A stretch of 10,015 nucleotides of DNA from an uncultured Clostridia bacterium (GTDB lineage: Bacteria; Bacillota; Clostridia; Christensenellales; UBA1242): the NCBI GenBank assembly GCA_947631485.1, contig CANRLJ010000025.1:1-10015 (forward strand). Direction: 5' to 3'. The position numbers and the translations under genes are program-made. Each line of letters starts with the position of its first letter. Within the stretch, counting starts at the first letter, position 1. Below, in pieces: positions 4,597-10,015 of the stretch. The notes under the pieces are model-generated. The model had not been told where the DNA came from, ran no database searches, and saw only the letters and a list, made by a program, of their open reading frames with translations.

Positions 4597-7500
4597 ATGA
4601 AAACAAAATATTTTAAGTCTTTGATGTTGGTTTTTGCTATGTGCACTTTTGCTGTTTTGGGCGGAGTGCTTTTGACGGCATGCGGGCACCAACACAGTTG
4701 GACATACGAACTTGTTGAGGAAGGTGGGCACGAGCACTATCGTATCTGCAAGGGATGTGGAGAAAAGGTGATTGAAGAGTGCTCGCTGGAAGAGGTGATA
4801 TATGATGCAACTTGCGACGCTCCAAAGACCACTGTTCACACCTGCACAGTGTGCAAATCTTCGCACCAGCACTATGACGGAACAGAAAGAGGACATGATT
4901 GGGGCGACCTCACACCGCTATATCGAGATGATGACACAACAGACGACAACCCAGGCGAATATTTGAAAGAGCACGCAAAGTTCTGCAAACACGACAACAC
5001 CCATGAAGAAGAGCATGAAGCGTGCCAATTTGGCGAGCCAGAAGTTGTAGCGCCTACTTGCTCGACTGTTGGATTTACAAAACACACCTGCATCAAATGT
5101 AAAGGATTTTACATCACTGATGAAAAGCCAGCGTTGGGGCATGATTGGAAGGAAAACGGAAAGTGGTTTCAAGGCACAAACGAACAAGAAGAGCATATTC
5201 ACTATCGTGAGTGCACAAGACAAGACTGCGACCTAGAAGAGAACAAACTTGTCGAGTTGTGTGCAGACGATGGTGCTGACATGGTTTGGCAAAGCACAGT
5301 GGATGCAACTTGCACCGATGCAAGCACGGAAACATACAAGTGCAACAAATGTGAAAGAGAGGTGGAAACACATCAGGTTGCTGCACTTGGACACTCATAT
5401 AACGAATTTCAATATATAGGACAGGACAACACACACAAACACAACAAAATTTGCACTCGTCCACGTGCAGACGGTGAGAAATGTGGGCACATCGAGGAAG
5501 AACTATGCGACTTTTTGGATGTGACAAAAGAGCCTACATGTCAAGAACAAGGATACACATCACACACTTGTCGCGTTTGCTCACACTATTATGAGGACGA
5601 CACAAAAGAGATGTTGGATCACTTGTGGTCGGCATTTTATAAGGTTGCTGATGGCTCTCACGAGAGAAAGTGCACAAGGGGAGAGGTGCATTACGAAAGC
5701 CATCAAGCCGACTATCACACAGACACCACACCAGAAGATTGTGAAAACGCAGAGCACACCAAACTGACATGCCAATTTGCTGGTTGCAACTACGAGGAAG
5801 AGTTTGATGGCAAGCCAGCCACTGGACACGTTGAGGGCATTTGGACATATTGCGGAGACGATTCACATCACGAGCATCAAAAGACATGCACGGTGTGTGG
5901 AAAGGTCTTAAAAAAAGCAGATTGCAAATTCACCGATGTGGTGACAAAAGAAACCTGCGAAACAGATGGCTACACAACCCACACATGTCAGGATTGTTCA
6001 AAAACCTACACAGACAGCCAAGTCATAAGAACGGGTCACGCATGGGGCGAGTGGCAACAGGACGGAGACAAACACTATCGAATTTGTCAACATGACAACA
6101 CACACAGACAGGAACACACAATTGAAAAATCGGAAAGCAGAGAGTTGCCAACTTGCACTGACGAAGGAAAACTGACAGTCACATGTTTGCATGAAGAAAA
6201 CGGACAAAGATGCACAATCAAGATTGAAACACCAATAGAGCCTCTTGGGCACCAATGGAACATTGGAGATGACACCGTCATCATAAACGAACATGAAGGA
6301 CACGAAAACGCAAAATGTTTGAGACTGAACTGCGAGGCAACACACACAGGCGCACACACTTACACCAAAAACAATTTCTGCGACATCTGTGGATGGGACG
6401 GACTTGTTTACAAGGCAAACAGCGATGGCACAGCAAGTGTGGCCTCGGACAGAAATGTTGAAAATGTCAAAGAAATAATAATTTCCGACAAAACACCAAT
6501 GTGGAACACGACTGACAAACCTCTGACAGAAAAACAGGTTTTGGGCGGCATGAACATTGTTGGCATTGGCACTTCGTCCTTCATGTGGAACCCAAATGTT
6601 GAGAAGATTGTTCTTGGCAAGAATATAACAGAAATAACACATGGTGCCGCACATGGCTGCAAAAAATTGAAAATTCTTGTTTTAAACGAAGGTTTGAAGA
6701 CAATCAAATCAGACTCCTTCCAAGACTGCACCTTGCTTGACACAATATTGGTCATGAAAGACAATGGGGAAATTGACGGAGAGAAAATTGTCCCATCAAC
6801 CATCACATACATTTCATCCAGTGCGTTTAAGGGCACTGCGTTTGAAAAGAATTTGGCAAATTGGGCTGAAGTAACCTACACAAGACAGGATTCCGACCCA
6901 GAAGTTGTTGGAAAAGGTCTGATTTTGGGAGACCAACTAGTAAATGTCTTGCTTGACGAAGGCAAAGACACATTTGAAGTGCCAGACACAGTCACTTGCA
7001 TTGCAGAAAACACATTTAGCGGCATGAAAAACCTTGTCACAATCGTCTTACCAGGCACAATAACCACAATTGGAGAAAATGCCTTTTATGGCTGCGAAAA
7101 TCTGGAACACTCCATCTTCAATGGCGGAGTTGACGCTTGGCTTGCAATCTCATTTGGAAATGACTATTCAAGCCCAACGCACTATGCAAAGACCTTTACA
7201 ATCAGAGATGTCTCTCCAAACTTGGTTGTTGGCGACGACGTTTCCACAATTCCGGCAGGATGCTTCTATGGAGACGCACTGACATCTGTTGTCATTGGAG
7301 AAAATGTAACATCAATCGGAGCAGGAGCATTTGAAAATTGTGCAAGTCTTGAAAGTGTCACAATAAAGAGCACGAAACTAAAATACATCGGTGAGGATGC
7401 ATTTAAAGGCACAAAATTCTATGAAACTGCTGAAAGAGATGAATACGGTGCGCTTTATATAGGCAACTATCTCATCGATGTGAAGACTGACGCTGAGGGC

Positions 7501-7833
7501 ATAGACACACCAATCCAAAGTGATGAAGAAGGGCCTGTCAAGACACAGAAAGTGTTTAAGGTGAAAGAGGGCACAACTCTCATTGCTTGTGGGGCATTTA
7601 GAGGTTGCGAAAAACTTCAACATATTGAAATTGCAACAACCGTAAGCCGCATAGGCACAGAGGCATTTGTTGGATGCACATCCCTCAAAACAATCAAAAT
7701 TCTTGACACCGAGCATTCATGGATGATTTGGACACAAACAATAGGACGTGTTGAAAGTGTGAGCGACTCAGCATGGCTTGCATCTCACGCAGGCAGCCAT
7801 TATACAGGCGAGTGGTATTGGTATGCAGTATAA
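4597..7833 (+). CDS. Surface lipoprotein with Cys/His-rich repeats and BspA-like leucine-rich repeats
   Basis: The 1078-residue product starts with a lipoprotein signal: a Lys-containing N-region, a hydrophobic stretch (residues 9-26) and the lipobox LTAC, with Cys29 as the lipidated residue. It should be anchored to the outer face of the membrane. Residues 33-598 hold about seven and a half diverged repeats of 70-90 residues rich in Cys, His, Asp and Glu. Residues 599-1078 hold BspA-type (LRR_5) leucine-rich repeats, with units such as IGENAFYGCENL, IGAGAFENCASL and IGTEAFVGCTSL. BspA-like proteins often mediate adhesion to host or bacterial surfaces; that role is inferred here. There is no LPXTG, S-layer or other C-terminal anchor. 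GGTGGTGA before the ATG is a moderate ribosome binding site. The gene has its own promoter and terminator. The repeats may bind metal through CxxC pairs, but this is untested. Confidence 0.88.
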   Translation: MKTKYFKSLMLVFAMCTFAVLGGVLLTACGHQHSWTYELVEEGGHEHYRICKGCGEKVIEECSLEEVIYDATCDAPKTTVHTCTVCKSSHQHYDGTERGHDWGDLTPLYRDDDTTDDNPGEYLKEHAKFCKHDNTHEEEHEACQFGEPEVVAPTCSTVGFTKHTCIKCKGFYITDEKPALGHDWKENGKWFQGTNEQEEHIHYRECTRQDCDLEENKLVELCADDGADMVWQSTVDATCTDASTETYKCNKCEREVETHQVAALGHSYNEFQYIGQDNTHKHNKICTRPRADGEKCGHIEEELCDFLDVTKEPTCQEQGYTSHTCRVCSHYYEDDTKEMLDHLWSAFYKVADGSHERKCTRGEVHYESHQADYHTDTTPEDCENAEHTKLTCQFAGCNYEEEFDGKPATGHVEGIWTYCGDDSHHEHQKTCTVCGKVLKKADCKFTDVVTKETCETDGYTTHTCQDCSKTYTDSQVIRTGHAWGEWQQDGDKHYRICQHDNTHRQEHTIEKSESRELPTCTDEGKLTVTCLHEENGQRCTIKIETPIEPLGHQWNIGDDTVIINEHEGHENAKCLRLNCEATHTGAHTYTKNNFCDICGWDGLVYKANSDGTASVASDRNVENVKEIIISDKTPMWNTTDKPLTEKQVLGGMNIVGIGTSSFMWNPNVEKIVLGKNITEITHGAAHGCKKLKILVLNEGLKTIKSDSFQDCTLLDTILVMKDNGEIDGEKIVPSTITYISSSAFKGTAFEKNLANWAEVTYTRQDSDPEVVGKGLILGDQLVNVLLDEGKDTFEVPDTVTCIAENTFSGMKNLVTIVLPGTITTIGENAFYGCENLEHSIFNGGVDAWLAISFGNDYSSPTHYAKTFTIRDVSPNLVVGDDVSTIPAGCFYGDALTSVVIGENVTSIGAGAFENCASLESVTIKSTKLKYIGEDAFKGTKFYETAERDEYGALYIGNYLIDVKTDAEGIDTPIQSDEEGPVKTQKVFKVKEGTTLIACGAFRGCEKLQHIEIATTVSRIGTEAFVGCTSLKTIKILDTEHSWMIWTQTIGRVESVSDSAWLASHAGSHYTGEWYWYAV
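4693..6390 (+). repeat. Coding repeats: about 7.5 Cys/His-rich units in the lipoprotein
   Basis: Each unit follows the order H-x-W, then H-x-H-x-x-x-C-x-x-C (or a variant), then a Cys, then P-T-C-x-x-x-G-x-x-x-H-T-C-x-x-C-x-x-x-Y, and ends L-G-H-x-W, which opens the next unit. Examples are HYRICKGCG, PTCSTVGFTKHTCIKC, PTCQEQGYTSHTCRVC, ETCETDGYTTHTCQDC and ALGHDW. The units have diverged in DNA and in protein, so they are old duplications. The last unit is incomplete and passes directly into the leucine-rich region at FCDICGWDG. Confidence 0.85.
6391..7707 (+). other. BspA-like (LRR_5) leucine-rich-repeat region of the lipoprotein
   Basis: The region opens with the typical lead-in LVYKANSDGTASV and continues with repeats of the form I-x-x-x-A-F-x-x-C-x-x-L-x-x-V-x-I. 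A segment near residues 843-870 (VDAWLAISFGNDYSSPTHYA) is the spacer commonly found in BspA-like proteins. The repeats are interrupted around residues 750-790 and 940-985 by non-repeat insertions. The protein ends about 40 residues after the last clear repeat in a Trp/Tyr-rich tail. Confidence 0.8.
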
Positions 7834-7862
7834 AAAATCGGGCAACCCCCGATTTTTTGTTT
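7832..7862 (+). terminator. Rho-independent terminator of the lipoprotein gene
   Basis: AAAAAATCGGG (7832-7842) and CCCGATTTTTT (7848-7858) form an 11-bp perfect stem over a CAACC loop, followed by GTTTTTTG. It starts within the TAA stop codon. The A/T ends make it potentially bidirectional. Confidence 0.92.
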
Positions 7863-7884
7863 TTTGCTTTGAGGAAAAAAGATT

Positions 7885-7914
7885 TTGTCAACAGCCTTGT
7901 TTTTGTCATATAAA
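7885..7914 (+). promoter_or_regulatory. Promoter of dapAB with a very short leader
   Basis: TTGTCA (7885-7890) and TATAAA (7909-7914) each match consensus at five of six positions, with an 18-nt spacer. The expected start near 7921 falls on the AGGTGA ribosome binding site (7921-7926), leaving about 10 nt before the ATG at 7931. There is no room for a lysine riboswitch between the preceding terminator and dapA. Confidence 0.5.
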
Positions 7915-7930
7915 AAAACGAGGTGAAAAT

Positions 7931-8797
7931 ATGTTTTTTAAAGGGGCATGCACGGCACTTGTTACGCCTTTTAAAAAAAATGGCAAAATTGATTATTTGG
8001 CGACCGAAAAATTGCTGAAACATCAAATAAATGGCAAGGTGAGTGCGATTATGGTGTTGGGCTCAACCGGCGAAGGATTTTTGTTGAGCGAAGTCGAAAA
8101 GCAGGACTTTGTGAAGTTTGTGAGAAAATTTTTGCCAAGTTCTGTCAAACTTGTCGTTTCGGTTGGCAAAAACAAAGTTGATGGAACGATAGAAGAAATA
8201 AAAACCATGCAAAAGTTTGGGGCGGATGGCTGCTTGATTCACACGCCATATTTTGTTAAGTGCACACAAAACGCACTTATCGAATATTTTGCGGAGATTG
8301 ACAAAAAGACAAATTTGCCAGCAATTGCCTACAACATCCCTTCGCGCAGCGGGGTGAATATTTTGCCAGAAACGATGAAAGAGATATGCAAACTTTCAAA
8401 TATTGTAGGGTTGAAAGAGGCAAACACAAACATTGACCACATCTGCCAAATGTTTCATGAAGTTTCCGATAAAATTGACATCTATTGTGGAAATGACAAT
8501 CTGAACGGCGTTTTTAAAGGTCTTGGTGCAAGCGGAACAATAAGCGTGACCAGCAATGCCTTTCCTTTGCAAATTCAGCAAATGTTTGAAAACGACGATT
8601 TAAGTTTGCAAATAAACGACCGCTTTTTTGATTTCAATAACCTTGTTTTTTGTGAGCCAAATCCGATTCCAATCAAATATGTCTTGTCTAAGATGGGGCT
8701 TATTGAAAACAATTTAAGAAAACCTCTGACCAGACTTGAAAATATACACAAAAAGGCACTGGATAGAGCTTTACAAAATTTGAGGTGTGAATTATGA
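7931..8797 (+). CDS. dapA: 4-hydroxy-tetrahydrodipicolinate synthase
   Basis: DapA condenses pyruvate with L-aspartate-semialdehyde, the first committed step to meso-diaminopimelate and lysine, in the cytoplasm. The 288-residue length is normal (E. coli 292). Visible residues are Lys162 in VGLKEAN, which forms the Schiff base with pyruvate; Tyr134 in YNIPSRSG with Arg139 for the carboxylate; Tyr107 in HTPYFVK; and the GSTGEG loop at 44-49. The loop has Ser where E. coli has catalytic Thr44, and HTPYFVKCTQ replaces the usual TPYYNKPTQ, so this is a diverged member. Related aldolases such as N-acetylneuraminate lyase also have GSTGE, but the PSRSG motif and the overlapping dapB favour DapA. The start at 7931 follows GAGGTGA and begins directly at the family's N-terminal strand; the upstream in-frame extension runs through the lipoprotein gene and its terminator. 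It overlaps dapB by ATGA. Confidence 0.93.
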   Translation: MFFKGACTALVTPFKKNGKIDYLATEKLLKHQINGKVSAIMVLGSTGEGFLLSEVEKQDFVKFVRKFLPSSVKLVVSVGKNKVDGTIEEIKTMQKFGADGCLIHTPYFVKCTQNALIEYFAEIDKKTNLPAIAYNIPSRSGVNILPETMKEICKLSNIVGLKEANTNIDHICQMFHEVSDKIDIYCGNDNLNGVFKGLGASGTISVTSNAFPLQIQQMFENDDLSLQINDRFFDFNNLVFCEPNPIPIKYVLSKMGLIENNLRKPLTRLENIHKKALDRALQNLRCEL

Positions 8798-9441
8798 AGG
8801 TTTTGCTTATTGGAAGTTGCGGACGCATGGGGCAGAACATGCAAGAGATGTTGACGGAAAGAGGAATAGAATATGTTGGCATAGACAAAAACAACAGGCA
8901 GGATGCGAAAAACTATGCCTGTGATGTGATTTTGGATTTTTCTAATGCAAATTGCCTGCACGAAAACTTGCTTTTGGCAGAAGAAAAACATCTTCCAATT
9001 GTTGTTGCCACGACAAATCATACAGAAGAGAATATCAAAGAAATTCAGCAGAAAAAGGACAAGATGACAATTTTTCTGGAATCAAACTTCAGCGAGATGT
9101 TTCATGTTATGCTGAAATTTATTAGACAATTTCAAAACATGAAAACCTGTGATTTTGTTGTGCAAGAAAGCCACCACAAGCACAAAAAAGATGTTCCTAG
9201 TGGCTCTTGCAAACAGATATTGGAGGAGTTTAAAAAATATGACATATGTCCGACAGTTTCTTGTTTTCGTGTGGGCGAGGTTGTTGGCGAGCACAAAATT
9301 TGCGCATATTCTGGGCACGAAAAGTTGGAGATATCTCACACCGTTTCAAACAGAAGGGTCTTCTGTGAGGGCGCAATCAAAGCATGTGAATTTGTGATTG
9401 GCAAGCCGTATGGGCTTTATTCAATGGACGATATTATTTGA
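8794..9441 (+). CDS. dapB: 4-hydroxy-tetrahydrodipicolinate reductase
   Basis: DapB reduces the DapA product to tetrahydrodipicolinate with NAD(P)H. The 215-residue protein has the N-terminal nucleotide-binding loop GSCGRMGQ (residues 7-14), the dinucleotide-domain end DVILDFSNA, the catalytic QESHHKHKKDVPSGS (His127 and Lys131 correspond to E. coli His159 and Lys163), and the C-terminal RVGEVVGEHKI...LEISHTVSNRRVFCEGA. It is shorter than the E. coli enzyme (273) but similar to the compact thermophile type. Small departures are ESNFS instead of APNFS and PSGS instead of PSGT. The start codon overlaps the dapA stop as ATGA, with GAGGTG about 8 nt upstream, so dapA and dapB are translationally coupled. 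The gene ends 5 nt before the end of the convergent ddh. Confidence 0.94.
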   Translation: MKVLLIGSCGRMGQNMQEMLTERGIEYVGIDKNNRQDAKNYACDVILDFSNANCLHENLLLAEEKHLPIVVATTNHTEENIKEIQQKKDKMTIFLESNFSEMFHVMLKFIRQFQNMKTCDFVVQESHHKHKKDVPSGSCKQILEEFKKYDICPTVSCFRVGEVVGEHKICAYSGHEKLEISHTVSNRRVFCEGAIKACEFVIGKPYGLYSMDDII

Positions 9442-9462
9442 GGCGCTTAGATTAACGCGCTT
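9441..9462. terminator. Possible small hairpin between convergent dapB and ddh
   Basis: AGGCGC (9441-9446) pairs with GCGCTT (9457-9462) through four G-C pairs, one G-U and one A-T, with a 10-nt loop. The sequence after it on the plus strand is only moderately T-rich (TGTTCTTTG). It spans both stop codons and may act weakly in both directions. Confidence 0.25.
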
Positions 9463-10015
9463 TGTTCTTTGCCTCTTTGCAGAAAACTGACGGGAATTTC
9501 TGTGACATTGTAAACGCCGCTGTCAAGTTTTTTGACCGCTTTTGAATAGGCATACATGATTTTGGCTGTGAACTCTGGGTTGTTTTCCATTGTTGCGGAA
9601 AGGCGCATCTGTGAGGTGGCATCTCCTCCAAAAACCACTCCTTGATGAGATGTCTTTTGCCTAAGAGAGGCAATTTCTTCTTGCGAGCAGATTTTCACAA
9701 AAACCGGCTGACCTTTAAAATAGTTGTCGGTGTTTTTTATTTCCTCAATTATTTCTTCTTTGTCTCTTGTTCCGTCCAAACAAATGTAACAATGCCTTTC
9801 GTGCATGATGTCTTTTTGAGGGGCAAAGGTTGGGTCGGATTCCACCTTTTGCAAAATTTCGGCATTTGGAATTGTAAACTGCACGGCGTCAGCAATGCCC
9901 TTGATGTTTCTTAATGCTTCGCTGTGACCTTGACTGACTCCGGGGCCCCAAAAAGTTTGAGGGGAGGTGCCAAAAACATCAACAAACAAACCTCTGATAA
10001 GGCTGAAAACACCGG
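9447..10015 (-). CDS. ddh: meso-diaminopimelate D-dehydrogenase (partial, N-terminus outside window)
   Basis: The minus strand encodes 188 residues ending at the TAA at 9449-9447 and open at the window edge. The frame continues upstream to the last base, so the TTG at 9989 is not a real start. Matches to meso-DAP dehydrogenase are GVFSLIRGLF, then TFWGPGVSQGHSEALRNIKG, the VQFTIPN strand, RHCYICLDG, NYFKGQPVFVKICSQEEI, HQGVVFGG, NNPEFTAKIMYAYSKAV, and a C-terminal IPVSFLQ segment. The enzyme catalyses NADPH-dependent reductive amination of tetrahydrodipicolinate to meso-DAP in one step. Family length is about 320-330, so roughly 140 residues with the NADP-binding domain are missing here. It faces dapB tail to tail with 5 nt between stops. 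Its promoter is outside the window. Confidence 0.92.
   Translation of the reverse strand, partial: GVFSLIRGLFVDVFGTSPQTFWGPGVSQGHSEALRNIKGIADAVQFTIPNAEILQKVESDPTFAPQKDIMHERHCYICLDGTRDKEEIIEEIKNTDNYFKGQPVFVKICSQEEIASLRQKTSHQGVVFGGDATSQMRLSATMENNPEFTAKIMYAYSKAVKKLDSGVYNVTEIPVSFLQRGKEQSALI

Noticed and set aside
5998..6654. Minus-strand open frame of 218 residues opposite the lipoprotein gene
   Set aside because: Cys/Val/Phe-rich shadow of the Cys/His/Thr repeats on the plus strand, with no start signals.
7834..7930. Lysine riboswitch or T-box before dapA
   Set aside because: Only 97 nt separate the genes, much of it a terminator, and the length and conserved helices of either element are missing.
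1..10015. Mobile element, integrase, transposon ends, tRNA or rRNA genes
   Set aside because: No transposase or integrase sequence, no terminal repeats or target duplications, and no tRNA cloverleaf or rRNA segments were recognised on either strand by eye.

Overview
The window looks like chromosomal DNA from a low-GC Gram-positive bacterium, most likely an uncultured gut-type member of the Clostridia. The evidence is AT-rich sequence, AGGAGG-type ribosome binding sites close to most starts, a DegV protein, an ECF-transporter S component, a lipobox lipoprotein with BspA-type leucine-rich repeats, and a meso-diaminopimelate dehydrogenase. TGA is used as a stop, so the code is standard. The lineage is inferred from gene content only. 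Genes are densely packed and no gene-free stretch exceeds 300 bases.

Layout. (1) Positions 1-200, minus strand: start of an XRE-type HTH repressor, cut by the window edge, with a promoter that suggests a leaderless mRNA and an operator-like inverted repeat. (2) 386-1249: a DegV-family fatty-acid-binding protein. (3) 1373-1642: a small Lys/Ala/Pro-rich histone H1-like protein with its own promoter, a tandem 48-bp duplication and a strong terminator. (4) 1781-4443: a tight four-gene operon encoding a DUF362 protein, a LarC protein reduced to its N-terminal domain, an ECF-type S component and a DUF1893 protein; it ends in a terminator. (5) 4597-7833: a 1078-residue lipoprotein with about seven and a half Cys/His-rich repeats followed by BspA-like leucine-rich repeats; it is a separate unit with its own promoter and terminator. 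(6) 7931-9441: dapA-dapB, overlapping by 4 nt. (7) 9447-10015, minus strand: the C-terminal part of meso-diaminopimelate dehydrogenase (ddh), convergent with dapB.

How the genes fit together. dapA, dapB and ddh outline the short dehydrogenase route to meso-DAP and lysine: condensation, reduction, then one-step reductive amination of tetrahydrodipicolinate. This bypasses the acyl-blocked intermediates. The 1781-4443 operon is the least explained part. It combines a nickel-pincer-cofactor-type protein lacking its usual C-terminal domain, a membrane substrate-binding subunit and two uncharacterised families, which suggests a cofactor or metal-related function that cannot be named from sequence alone. 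The lipoprotein and the H1-like protein are probably accessory surface and nucleoid-associated proteins respectively.
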